From the NCBI RefSeq assembly GCF_900101435.1, contig NZ_FMZH01000017.1:1-64000 (forward strand): DNA of 64,000 bases, in the 5' to 3' direction. The DNA comes from Pedobacter soli (GTDB taxonomy: Bacteria; Bacteroidota; Bacteroidia; Sphingobacteriales; Sphingobacteriaceae). Of this stretch, positions 26,455 through 34,418 are shown in pieces (position 1 is the first letter of the stretch; the number at the start of each line of letters is the position of its first letter). The position numbers and the translations under genes were made by a program. Below the pieces are notes generated by a model. That model searched no databases, was not told the DNA's origin, and saw only the letters and a program-made list of their open reading frames with translations.

Positions 26455-27498
26455 TTACCACTCTATCGTAGTTCCATTCTCCGTTGGGTGTCCGGTACAA
26501 ACCAACACCCTACCCCTTTCCAATTCATCATCGGTAAGTACTTCGTTATAATCCATGCGCACACCTCCTTTAGTGCAGTTGGCCACGCAAGTGCTGCATA
26601 CCCCACCATGACAGCTGTAAGGCAGCTTAATTTTATGCTCGAGCGCAACATCCAAAATCCTTTTGGGCCAGGGCACGTCCAGATGGTAGGTTTCGCCCTT
26701 AAAATTCAGAATTACCGAATAGGTATTTTTATCTACCACTTTTTCCGAGCTATCATCTTCGTCTACTTCATCTTCGGGCAGCACAAAGGTTTCCCGTTTA
26801 ATCTGGTTCAGTTCAAAGCCCATGCCCAGTAGTGTAATCCGACATAAATCCATATAAATAATAGGACCACAGGTGTAGAAAAGTGCATTGCTCCGATCGA
26901 ACAATAAATGTTCTTTCAGCAGTTTTTCGATATAAAACTTATTTAACCGGGCAGTAAGTAAGTTTTTGCTGTTGCTAAATACCCAAACAATTTTTAACCT
27001 TTCGGGATATTGCAGCTGCCAATCATTCAGTTCATCGTAAAACAGCGTCTCCTCTTTTGAGCGATTACTGTAAACCAAAGTGATTTTAGATTTTTTTTCA
27101 GTAACCAGTGCCGTTTTCATAATCGAAAACAGTGGCGTAATACCTACACCTGCCCCAAACAGAAAAATATCGCGCTCCAGGTTTTCTATTGGTTGATAAC
27201 TAAACAATCCCTGAGGTTCCTGCGCCAAAAGCACATCGCCAACAGCCGTTTTATGGTGTAGGAACCGCGAAATCTCACCATTTTCTACCCGTTTTACCGT
27301 AATCGACAGCGGCTCATCCACATCCGGCGAGCTGTTAAAAGAATACGAGCGCCTGATTTCAGCATGCTTTCCTTCAAAAATCAATGATAAAAACTGCCCT
27401 GCCAGATATTTTGGATAGCTTTCTCCTAAGGCTTCAAATTGGAAAGTAATGTTATCGCCGGGCTGGTTAATGATTTTCTGGATACGCAGTTTGAACAT
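26455..27498 (-). CDS. PaaE-like flavin reductase with plant-type 2Fe-2S ferredoxin domain
   Basis: 347 residues from the ATG at 27498 (MFKLRIQKII); the frame to 27552 adds an unlikely basic extension. Domains in order: FAD-binding barrel (residues 1-100, RRSYSFNSSPD binding flavin), NAD(P)-binding domain (FGAGVGITPLFSIMKTAL and YTCGP), then a C-terminal ferredoxin (from about 265) with the four cysteines in SCHGGVCSTC and LVCTG. It passes electrons from NAD(P)H through FAD to the iron-sulphur cluster for an oxygenase or desaturase, as PaaE does for phenylacetyl-CoA epoxidase. No paa genes are in the window, so the partner is unknown; fatty-acid desaturases are common partners. Confidence 0.9.
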   Translation of the reverse strand: MFKLRIQKIINQPGDNITFQFEALGESYPKYLAGQFLSLIFEGKHAEIRRSYSFNSSPDVDEPLSITVKRVENGEISRFLHHKTAVGDVLLAQEPQGLFSYQPIENLERDIFLFGAGVGITPLFSIMKTALVTEKKSKITLVYSNRSKEETLFYDELNDWQLQYPERLKIVWVFSNSKNLLTARLNKFYIEKLLKEHLLFDRSNALFYTCGPIIYMDLCRITLLGMGFELNQIKRETFVLPEDEVDEDDSSEKVVDKNTYSVILNFKGETYHLDVPWPKRILDVALEHKIKLPYSCHGGVCSTCVANCTKGGVRMDYNEVLTDDELERGRVLVCTGHPTENGTTIEW

Positions 27499-27587
27499 AG
27501 TACAAAGAAAAGGTTTTGGGCGTAAAGCGAAAAGCGTTTGGCGGAAATTCAATGATCACTAATTAGTTAGTGACTGCAAATTGCCTA

Positions 27588-27758
27588 TTGCAAACTGCAT
27601 GGGGGTTAACTGGTTAATTGTTTAAATCGGTTAACTGATGCCAAATGCTTAGCTCCAAACTTATTAGTTCATTAGTCATTAGTTCACTGGTAACTGCCAA
27701 TTGCAAACTGCATGGAGGTTAACTGGTTAATTGTTTAAATCGGTTAACTGATGCCAAA
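27588..27758. repeat. Direct repeat of 58 bases, two copies
   Basis: A 58-base unit at 27588-27645 recurs at 27701-27758 with one base changed (GGGGG to GGAGG). It contains GGTTAACTGGTTAATTG. A 23-base piece is found in reverse at 53898-53920. The spacer holds GTTCATTAGTCATTAGTTCA, itself a small repeat. Non-coding. Confidence 0.8.
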
Positions 27759-27831
27759 CACCAAACTGATTAAATTGTGTCTTTGTCTTAGTGGTAAAAG
27801 AACTGTCAGGTCTAATCGGTGTAATCACCTT

Positions 27832-27866
27832 TAAAAAAAAGCGTCCTGATTCGAAAACCAGGACGC
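27832..27866 (-). terminator. Terminator of the lytic transglycosylase gene
   Basis: On the minus strand GCGTCCTG pairs with CAGGACGC around a ten-base loop and is followed by TTTTTTTTAA. Strong intrinsic terminator. Confidence 0.85.
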
Positions 27867-27898
27867 CTTACCAAATGCTTGTCTTTATCTTAATTAGG

Positions 27899-28681
27899 TT
27901 ATTCGCCGTTGTAGGCCAATAATACTCTCGGTTTTGCGTAACCGTAACGTTTCGGATGTTCCATAATCTGCTTCATGGAAATTACTTTATAAACATAGCC
28001 ACCGGTTTCGCGGTTCAGCTTCATTTTGTAATAATTATCCTGATTTTGATTATTGATTTGCTTGCGCAGGCGTCCGTCGCCAATGTTATAAGCTGCAGCA
28101 ACTAAGGTCCAGCTTTCTAAACCTTGATACATTTCTTTGATGTATTTACAGGCTGCAATGGTTGATTTACGCAAATTATAACGTTCATCAACCCTACCGT
28201 TTACTTTTAATCCGTACGTGCGGGCAGTACCAGGCATAAATTGCCAGATTCCGGCTGCACCTTTTGGCGAAACTCCTTCCACCATTCCAGATTCGACCAG
28301 GGCCAAATACTTAAAATCGTTCGGAATTCCGTATGCAGCAAGGATAGGCTCAATTACCGGAAACCATTTTGCCGCTTTTGCATGCAAACGGTTGGTCTGG
28401 GTATTACCATAAGTGTGTGCTGCAAGGATTTTTTTCATTTTACGCTCTACTTTCTTGTCGCCTAACGGCAAAGTCTCATGAGCGAAATTTAATTGTGCCA
28501 TTAAAGAAAGAGGACCTGCCTCATACTTAACTTCCAGGCTATCAGATTTGGGTGTTGTAGTGTTTAATTTTTCTTCTTTTACAAGACTTTTTTGTGCTAA
28601 GGGCATTTGGTAAGTGAACACTTTTGCCAAGATAAATAGTGTTGCCACTACCGCAAATGGTACGATGTGTTTCTTTAACAT
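27899..28681 (-). CDS. Lytic transglycosylase, SLT/MltD type
   Basis: 260 residues from the ATG at 28681, which has a Shine-Dalgarno-like GGAGGA just upstream, rare here. An N-terminal hydrophobic stretch (HIVPFAVVATLFILAKVF) anchors or exports it. Residues about 95-240 are the SLT domain: LALVESGMVEGVSPKGAAGIWQFMP has the catalytic Glu of ES and the GxAGxWQFMP motif; YNIGDGRL matches the family AYN-x-G motif. It cleaves the MurNAc-GlcNAc bond in peptidoglycan, making 1,6-anhydro ends. No LysM repeats follow, unlike E. coli MltD. Likely periplasmic. Confidence 0.92.
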   Translation of the reverse strand: MLKKHIVPFAVVATLFILAKVFTYQMPLAQKSLVKEEKLNTTTPKSDSLEVKYEAGPLSLMAQLNFAHETLPLGDKKVERKMKKILAAHTYGNTQTNRLHAKAAKWFPVIEPILAAYGIPNDFKYLALVESGMVEGVSPKGAAGIWQFMPGTARTYGLKVNGRVDERYNLRKSTIAACKYIKEMYQGLESWTLVAAAYNIGDGRLRKQINNQNQDNYYKMKLNRETGGYVYKVISMKQIMEHPKRYGYAKPRVLLAYNGE

Positions 28682-28879
28682 CTTCCTCCTTTTTTTGGTG
28701 AACTTATATAAAAACGTTGGCAAAGGTAAAAAATAATAAGCACATTATCAAATAGTTACAGAAATACCTACAAAAATCGGCCTTTAAAGTGCTTTAAACA
28801 GCGATTTTCAATTTTGAATTTCAGCCCTTTTTTCTTATTTTAGAGGCTATTTTTTTATCTGATTTTTCAGCTCCAAAAA

Positions 28880-28910
28880 TTGTTATGTTCAGCTATTTTT
28901 TATAAATTTG
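28880..28910 (+). promoter_or_regulatory. Promoter of the RluB-type gene
   Basis: TTG (28880) and TAAATTTG (28903-28910) are separated by 20 bases, matching the Bacteroidota consensus. The leader to the ATG at 28945 is about 30 bases. Confidence 0.7.
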
Positions 28911-28944
28911 CAGCCCGCATTTTTAATGTGGTTAAAAGCGTATC

Positions 28945-30417
28945 ATGATAAATAAAAACAACAGGAACAGTCGGGATGACAAGTCCAAACCGGGCAGCCG
29001 GAGAACAGAAGGCAGAAGCAATACTGCCGGATCTGACAAAAGAAGATCAGACGACAAAGACAACAAATTCAAAAAATCATCCGATTCTAAAGAAGGCTTC
29101 AAACCCAGAAGTACAGACAGAGATTTCAAATCCAAATCATTCGGAGACAAAAAAGATTTCAAACCAAGAGCAGGAGGACGTGATTTCAAATCGAAAGATT
29201 CGGAACCACAGAGCTTCAAATTTGGCGATCGTGAGTTTAAATCCAAAGATACTGGTTCAGCTTCAGAAGATCGTGGATTCAAATCAAGAGGCAGTGGATC
29301 GAGAGATTATAAACCAAGAACCGGAGATAGAGATTTCAAATCAAAAGACGGAGGTCCGAGAGACTATAAACCCAGAACAGGTGATAGAGATTTTAAATCA
29401 AGAGAAGGTGGAGCAAGAGATTACAAGCCAAGAACAGGAGAACGCGATTTCAAATCTAAGGATGGAGATTCGAGAGATTTTAAACCGAGAACTGGCGGTT
29501 ACAAGGATTTCAAGTCGAGAGGCAAAGGAGACGGTTTTAAACCAAGTGCCGGAAGCTCAAGAGATGTAAAACCAAGAGAACCTAAAGATGGCGATACCCG
29601 TCCGTTCAGAAAACGCGAAGAGGCTCAGCAAAGGGATACAGAGTTTAACCGTCCGGAAAGAACAGTTATAGCTCCAGCTCGTAAAACAAATGAAGACAAA
29701 GGCTTAATTCGCCTAAACAGATATATTTCTAATGCAGGTATTTGCTCACGCCGTAAGGCCGATGAACTAATTGCCGCCGGCATTATTACCGTAAACGGTG
29801 AAGCCGTTACCGAACTGGGCCACAAAGTTGATCCTTCAAAGGATTTAGTGCGCTACAACGGCGAACTGCTTAAACGCGAGAAAAAAGTTTACGTGTTACT
29901 AAACAAACCAAAAGATTACATCACCACAACCGACGATCCGCAGGAGCGCCGTACGGTAATGCAATTGGTAGACAAAGCCAGCCGCGAACGTATTTACCCG
30001 GTTGGTCGTTTAGACCGCAATACTACCGGTTTATTGTTGATGACTAATGACGGCGACCTGGCCGATAAATTATCGCATCCAAGAAACGGGATTACCAAAA
30101 TTTACAATGTGGAGCTAAACAAAGCTTTATCTCAGGGCGATTTAAACAAAATTGCTTTCGGTTTAGAGCTGGAAGATGGCTTAATTAAACCAGATAACAT
30201 TTCTTACGTTGCCGGTGGCACTAAAAAAGAAATTGGCATTCAAATCCACAGTGGCAAAAACCGCATCGTACGTCGTATTTTCGAACATTTAGGTTACAGT
30301 GTAGAAAAATTAGACCGTGTAGTTTATGGTAATTTAACTAAAAAAGATTTGCCACGTGGCAGATGGCGTTATTTGGAAGATCACGAATTGATCCAGATTA
30401 AACACTTAATAAAATAA
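28945..30417 (+). CDS. rluB: RluB/RsuA-family pseudouridine synthase with long repetitive N-terminal tail
   Basis: 490 residues. The C-terminal half is a typical RluB: S4 RNA-binding domain (LNRYISNAGICSRRKADELI, about residues 252-310) and catalytic domain with PVGRLDRNTTGLLLMTNDG (catalytic Asp near residue 355). It should convert a uridine of 23S rRNA to pseudouridine. The first 245 residues are an intrinsically disordered, Arg/Lys/Asp/Ser/Gly-rich tail built from about a dozen imperfect copies of a 14-20 residue unit like RDYKPRTGDRDFKSKDGG. The DNA repeats too. The tail may bind RNA or ribosomes nonspecifically. Promoter and terminator flank the gene. Confidence 0.93.
   Translation: MINKNNRNSRDDKSKPGSRRTEGRSNTAGSDKRRSDDKDNKFKKSSDSKEGFKPRSTDRDFKSKSFGDKKDFKPRAGGRDFKSKDSEPQSFKFGDREFKSKDTGSASEDRGFKSRGSGSRDYKPRTGDRDFKSKDGGPRDYKPRTGDRDFKSREGGARDYKPRTGERDFKSKDGDSRDFKPRTGGYKDFKSRGKGDGFKPSAGSSRDVKPREPKDGDTRPFRKREEAQQRDTEFNRPERTVIAPARKTNEDKGLIRLNRYISNAGICSRRKADELIAAGIITVNGEAVTELGHKVDPSKDLVRYNGELLKREKKVYVLLNKPKDYITTTDDPQERRTVMQLVDKASRERIYPVGRLDRNTTGLLLMTNDGDLADKLSHPRNGITKIYNVELNKALSQGDLNKIAFGLELEDGLIKPDNISYVAGGTKKEIGIQIHSGKNRIVRRIFEHLGYSVEKLDRVVYGNLTKKDLPRGRWRYLEDHELIQIKHLIK
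29090..29545 (+). repeat. In-frame tandem repeats coding the RluB tail
   Basis: Imperfect repeats of about 42-66 bases with recurring GATTTCAAATC and CCAAGAACAGG words. They keep the reading frame and code units of RDFKSK and DYKPRTG. Codon choices vary between copies, so it is an old, drifting array. Confidence 0.75.
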
Positions 30418-30423
30418 TACTCA

Positions 30424-30450
30424 AAGCAATCGTAAGATTGCTTTTTTTTT
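30424..30450 (+). terminator. Terminator of the RluB-type gene
   Basis: AAGCAATC-GTAA-GATTGCTT followed by eight T residues, 7 bases after the stop codon. Confidence 0.9.
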
Positions 30451-30619
30451 GACATATCATCCATGTTTGCAACCAGCATGCGTAGGAATGACGATTGTAT
30501 CACCACCATTAAAAACACAAACCACAATCATCCTCGTTATTCCAAAGGAATCACTTTGCACCAAAGTAAGCCGATTTATAATTTTTTCCCATATTTGTTA
30601 AAAACAAGATCATCTTTCT

Positions 30620-31729
30620 ATGAAGAAGTATTTTTCAATATTGTTAATGTCGGTACTATCAACAGCTGCCCTGGCACAAAAAAGCAACTATAACCTTATT
30701 GTGGGCACCTACACCGCCCCAGGCAAAAGCGAAGGTATTTACACCTATAATTTCAATACTTCAACGGCTGATGTAAGCTTAAAACACATCACCAAAGAAA
30801 CAGCCAATCCGAGCTACCTGGCCATTTCGCCCGACAGGAAATATGCTTACGCGGTTAACGAAACCGGAAATACCAGTACTGTAAGCGCTTTTAAATATGA
30901 TGCGACAACTGGAGCACTCACTTTTATCAACAAAGTAAATAGCCAGGGTGCCGATCCCTGCTATATTACGGCTGATGCTAAAAATGTAATTGTAGCCAAT
31001 TATTCGGGTGGTAGCCTGGCTGTATTTTCGCGCAATGCAGATGGCTCTTTAACTGAAGCTACGCAGGTAATTAAACATACCGGAAAAAGCATCGATCCGA
31101 AAGGCAGACAACAGAGTGCCCACGTACACATGACTTTGTTTACACCAGACCATAAACACCTCGTGGTTAACGATCTAGGCGAAGACCAAACCTACCTATA
31201 CTCGTATAATGCGGCAGGCAAAGACAAAACATTAACCCAGAAATCGGTATTTAAAACGAATGCAGGCACCGGACCAAGACACATCACTTTTAGTCCGAAT
31301 GGGAAATTTGCCTATTTAGCGCACGAATTTAGCGGATCTATTACCGTATTCGCTTATGCCAACGGCACGCTAACCAAAATCGATGAAATTGGCACAACGT
31401 CAAAAGATTTCGCCGGCCGTGTTGATGCCGCAGACATTCATGTATCTGCTGATGGAAATTTTTTATACGAAACCAACCGGGGTGATGCGAACACTATTTC
31501 CACTTTCTCAATTTTGCCTAACGGGAAATTAAAACATGTTGAAACCATAAGTACTTTAGGTAAAGGCCCACGAAACTTTAGCATCGATCCAAGTGGTAAT
31601 TTTCTGCTCGTTGGTCACCAATACACCAATAACGTAGTTATTTTTAAACGCGATAAAAAAACAGGTAAATTAACGGATAGCGGTAAAAGAATTGAGGTAG
31701 GCGCCCCTGTTTGCTTAGTATTTGATTAA
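30620..31729 (+). CDS. Secreted lactonase family protein (6-phosphogluconolactonase-like propeller)
   Basis: 369 residues with a signal peptide (MKKYFSILLMSVLSTAALA). The rest is a seven-bladed propeller of the YbhE/Pgl lactonase family: LIVGTYTAPGKSEGIYTYNF at the start, SYLAISPDRKYAYAVNE, GPRHITFSPNGKFAYL, ADIHVSADGNFLYETNRG and GPRNFSIDPSGNFLLVG. Cytoplasmic members hydrolyse 6-phosphogluconolactone; a secreted one must act on another lactone or be a sugar-binding propeller. It heads a close cluster with the SRPBCC and PhyH genes (gaps of 11 and 5 bases). Confidence 0.88.
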   Translation: MKKYFSILLMSVLSTAALAQKSNYNLIVGTYTAPGKSEGIYTYNFNTSTADVSLKHITKETANPSYLAISPDRKYAYAVNETGNTSTVSAFKYDATTGALTFINKVNSQGADPCYITADAKNVIVANYSGGSLAVFSRNADGSLTEATQVIKHTGKSIDPKGRQQSAHVHMTLFTPDHKHLVVNDLGEDQTYLYSYNAAGKDKTLTQKSVFKTNAGTGPRHITFSPNGKFAYLAHEFSGSITVFAYANGTLTKIDEIGTTSKDFAGRVDAADIHVSADGNFLYETNRGDANTISTFSILPNGKLKHVETISTLGKGPRNFSIDPSGNFLLVGHQYTNNVVIFKRDKKTGKLTDSGKRIEVGAPVCLVFD

Positions 31730-31740
31730 TTAAAATAACC

Positions 31741-32235
31741 ATGGAAAATTTCGATTGGACCAGATTTACATTAAAAGTGGCCATTAAAGCCAAACTTGAA
31801 GATATTTACAACGCCTGGACAACAGCGAGTGAAATTGAAAAATGGTTTTTGGCCGATGCCGAATTTGCTGATGAAAACGGACTAATTTTAAACAAAAAAC
31901 AAAACGCACTTAAAGGCGATAAGTATAAATGGATATGGTATCTGTACGATGATATTGAAAGGGGTACGACAACCGAAGCCAATGGCAGCGATTATTTCCA
32001 GTTTACTTTTGCCGGAGATTGCCTGGTAGAAATTAACCTCCGCACAGAATTTGAGTACACGATAGTAGAACTTACCCAAAAGAACATCCCTACCGACGAA
32101 GCTTCGAAGCGGAATATCAGGCTGGGTTGCCACAATGGCTGGAGCTTTTACCTGATTAACTTAAAATCGGTTTACGAAGGTGGATTGGATTTGCGGAACA
32201 AAGACAATCGCTTTAAACCCATGCTGAATAATTAA
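31741..32235 (+). CDS. SRPBCC/AHSA1-like domain protein
   Basis: 164 residues. The START-like fold is seen in KVAIKAKLEDIYNAWTTASEIEKWFLADAEF at the N-terminus and LRLGCHNGWSFYLINLKSVYEGG-like end (IRLGCHNGWSFYLINLKSVYEGGLDLR). These small cytoplasmic proteins bind hydrophobic ligands or act as Hsp90 co-chaperone relatives. The ligand is unknown. It is 11 bases after the lactonase and 5 bases before the PhyH gene, so one transcript. Confidence 0.88.
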   Translation: MENFDWTRFTLKVAIKAKLEDIYNAWTTASEIEKWFLADAEFADENGLILNKKQNALKGDKYKWIWYLYDDIERGTTTEANGSDYFQFTFAGDCLVEINLRTEFEYTIVELTQKNIPTDEASKRNIRLGCHNGWSFYLINLKSVYEGGLDLRNKDNRFKPMLNN

Positions 32236-32240
32236 AAGAG

Positions 32241-32951
32241 TTGAAAAAACACCAGGAAGAAATCAGTGATGCAGGCTTTACTGTTATGAACAGTATTTAC
32301 ACTGCTGAAGAATTAGATAAAATTATAGAAATCATTGACTCAGCTGATGTGGATGGATCAAATTTTAGGAAATCGGAAGATCTTTTTGCCATCAGACAGT
32401 TTATAAAGGAAATTCCAGGCATTAACAACTTAATTTTTACTCCCGCATTAAAAATGGTAATTGGCCAGCTCTTCGGGAGTGATTATTTTCTGGTTAAATC
32501 GATCTACTTCGACAAACCCGAAAATTCGAACTGGTTTGTCGCCTATCACCAGGACTTAACGATATCAGTTAATAAAAAAGTAGCACTTCCAGGTTTTGGC
32601 CCATACACGATAAAGCAAAATCAGTTTGCAGTGCAACCTCCTCTAAATATTCTGGAACAAAACTTTACCATACGTATTCATTTGGATAATACTGATGAGG
32701 ATAACGGTGCATTAAAAGTAGTACCAAAATCGCACAGCAAAGGGATTTACCGTCCCGAAAATATTAACTGGGATACTGAAACAGAGGTGAGCTGTAATGT
32801 AAAACGAGGCGGCATGATGATTATGAAGCCTTTACTCTTACATAGCTCGGGAAGAACGACCAACAATAAGAAAAGAAGGGTAATTCACCTGGAGTTTAGT
32901 AATATGATGTTGCCAAAAGAACTGCAGTGGTCAGAGTACATGGCTATTTAG
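32241..32951 (+). CDS. Phytanoyl-CoA dioxygenase (PhyH) family protein
   Basis: 236 residues read from a TTG start at 32241, chosen because the family usually opens with QFxEDGFxVM and the next ATG (codon 16) would cut this strand. Non-haem iron ligands are visible: HQDLTI (H-x-D, near residue 108) and the distal His in LLLHSSGRT, with Arg for 2-oxoglutarate in RRVIHLEF. IHLDNTDEDNGALKVVPKSHSKG is a family mark. It would hydroxylate a lipid or small molecule using oxygen and 2-oxoglutarate. Substrate unknown. Last gene of the lactonase-SRPBCC-PhyH transcript. Confidence 0.85.
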   Translation: MKKHQEEISDAGFTVMNSIYTAEELDKIIEIIDSADVDGSNFRKSEDLFAIRQFIKEIPGINNLIFTPALKMVIGQLFGSDYFLVKSIYFDKPENSNWFVAYHQDLTISVNKKVALPGFGPYTIKQNQFAVQPPLNILEQNFTIRIHLDNTDEDNGALKVVPKSHSKGIYRPENINWDTETEVSCNVKRGGMMIMKPLLLHSSGRTTNNKKRRVIHLEFSNMMLPKELQWSEYMAI

Positions 32952-32970
32952 TTTTTTTAATTTTCAAAAG

Positions 32971-33010
32971 AGATGCTGAAACAAATCCGATAGCTATCGG
33001 ATCAGCATGA
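32971..33010. repeat. Dispersed palindrome, CCGATAGCTATCGG family, copy 3
   Basis: Core 32985-33002 inside an outer stem ATGCTGA/TCAGCAT. Compared with copy 1 (ATCCTGA/TCAGGAT), the third stem pair has flipped from C-G to G-C. Confidence 0.8.
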
Positions 33011-33031
33011 CAATAAGAGGTTAACTTAAAC

Positions 33032-33060
33032 AAAAAAGACCTGCCTAAGGGCAAGTCTTT
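33032..33060 (-). terminator. Terminator of the J-domain/KTSC gene
   Basis: On the minus strand AAGACTTGCC-CTTA-GGCAGGTCTT forms a ten-pair stem (one G-T) followed by TTTTG. Confidence 0.8.
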
Positions 33061-33079
33061 CATTATTTTATTGTTTTAA

Positions 33080-33526
33080 CTAAGCAGGTTCTGCCACTTT
33101 AGCTACATTACGATAAGGATAAGCATTGCAGATATGACGGCGCGCAAAACGACCCGGCGAATCAGCATTTACCAGTTTGATGTAAATTGCGCGCGGCACA
33201 TCAAAATATTCGTAAGCACTACCATCAAAAAACTGAATATTTAAAACCGATTGTTTGTATTCAAAATCTAAAATATTAGAATTGGTAATCGTTTCGGTAT
33301 AAGTTTCGATATTTTGTTCGCGCGTTTCAGGAGCAATGCTCACTAAGAAATGATAAGCTTCGATAATCTCTTTACTTCTTGCTTCCGCAGCCAGTTTCTC
33401 TTCTTCTACCTGAAATTTATCAGGGTGACACTCTTTCATCATGGTGCGGTAAACCGACTTAAGCGTCGCAAGTTCAGCTGCTTTATCCACGTTCAACAGC
33501 TTTCTGTAATCTACTATTTTCTTCAT
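33080..33526 (-). CDS. J-domain protein fused to a KTSC domain
   Basis: 148 residues from the ATG at 33526 (MKKIVDYRKLLNV). Residues 5-70 are a J domain: LATLKSVYRTMMKECHPDKFQ holds the HPD tripeptide that stimulates Hsp70 ATPase. Residues about 85-145 are a KTSC domain: LDFEYKQSVLNIQFFDGSAYEYFDVP and ADSPGRFARRHICNAYPYR. KTSC domains are small and often linked to nucleic-acid processing, though poorly studied. The fusion suggests targeting of DnaK to a nucleic-acid-bound substrate. A -7 box TACCTTTG lies 6 bases before the ATG, supporting this start. The upstream TTG at 33535 is less likely. Confidence 0.82.
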   Translation of the reverse strand: MKKIVDYRKLLNVDKAAELATLKSVYRTMMKECHPDKFQVEEEKLAAEARSKEIIEAYHFLVSIAPETREQNIETYTETITNSNILDFEYKQSVLNIQFFDGSAYEYFDVPRAIYIKLVNADSPGRFARRHICNAYPYRNVAKVAEPA

Positions 33527-33713
33527 TTGCCGCAAAGGTACGATTTATAATGATTTGATTTTGAGAAAGTTTTGTTTTATCAAATATTAACAATTACCTA
33601 ACCTCTGGATAAAATTGGGCAAAAAAAAAATTGCATTGCTTCCACTGCAAAACCTCATATCAAAAAGTCAAGCTTATGGGTTAATATTTATCATGTAAGG
33701 AACTCACAATAGC

Positions 33714-34283
33714 TCATTTTTTTGAGCCATCATCATTAATAAATTTGAATTTATGATCAGGATCAATAATCTCTCCTCCAATATCCTGAAAAGATCCAAA
33801 CATGCCTCTCCAATCTTCTGTATCATTTTCGATCTCCGTATCCCAACAAATTAAGCCATAAAATCGATCTTCTGTATTTAATACAACTCCAAATTCTCCA
33901 GATAATGAAACTTTGGCGCCAACTTCAAAACCTTGATTTCTTTTCCATCTAGATGATCTTCTATAAATATCATTTCCCAGCTCATTTTCTCTTAAAAACG
34001 CGAAAGAATTCCATTCTCCATCAGGCTTAAATAGATTCAGAATGTTTGTAAAATCCGGAACATTATCTCCTTCTATATCGTAAAGTTCTTCAGTAAATAC
34101 TTCAGTAAATTTTTGCAACTCTATCGCGTCAGTATTTTCTTGAATGAGCTCTTTTAATAAGATTTCCGCTTTGAACAGATCATTAAATAATTCTATCAGT
34201 TCAAATTTTTGCCAGTATTGACTTTTGGTTAATCTCACAGATGATTTCTTTTTGAATAAATTTTTAAAAAAATTAAAACGCAT
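33714..34283 (-). CDS. Hypothetical acidic protein
   Basis: 189 residues from the ATG at 34283 (MRFNFFKNLFKKK); the frame to 34316 is longer but this basic N-terminus is a more likely start. The first 20 residues are basic, the rest acidic. A helical middle (LFNDLFKAEILLKELIQENTD) is followed by a beta-rich part GAKVSLSGEFGVVLNTEDRFYGLICWDTEIENDTEDWRG with many Asp, Glu and Trp. This make-up recalls small immunity or toxin-related proteins, but no toxin gene is near. The local DNA is AT-richer than its neighbours. Unrecognised. Confidence 0.6.
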   Translation of the reverse strand: MRFNFFKNLFKKKSSVRLTKSQYWQKFELIELFNDLFKAEILLKELIQENTDAIELQKFTEVFTEELYDIEGDNVPDFTNILNLFKPDGEWNSFAFLRENELGNDIYRRSSRWKRNQGFEVGAKVSLSGEFGVVLNTEDRFYGLICWDTEIENDTEDWRGMFGSFQDIGGEIIDPDHKFKFINDDGSKK

Positions 34284-34362
34284 AGATTCAGATTTAAGAG
34301 TTAAATATACATCCATAGCAGTTTAGAAAAATATTAGATCAGAAAAACATCTATCTTAAAAG

Positions 34363-34394
34363 CAAAAAAGCCACCCGAAATATATCGAATGGCT
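34363..34394 (-). terminator. Terminator of bshA
   Basis: On the minus strand AGCCATTCGA pairs with TTCGGGTGGCT around TATAT, followed by TTTTTTGC. Confidence 0.8.
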
Positions 34395-34418
34395 AAATAA
34401 CTAAATTTTAAATCAAGC

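Noticed and set aside
27899-28681. Lytic transglycosylase as a phage lysozyme remnant
   Set aside because: A normal chromosomal SLT enzyme with its own terminator. No phage genes nearby.
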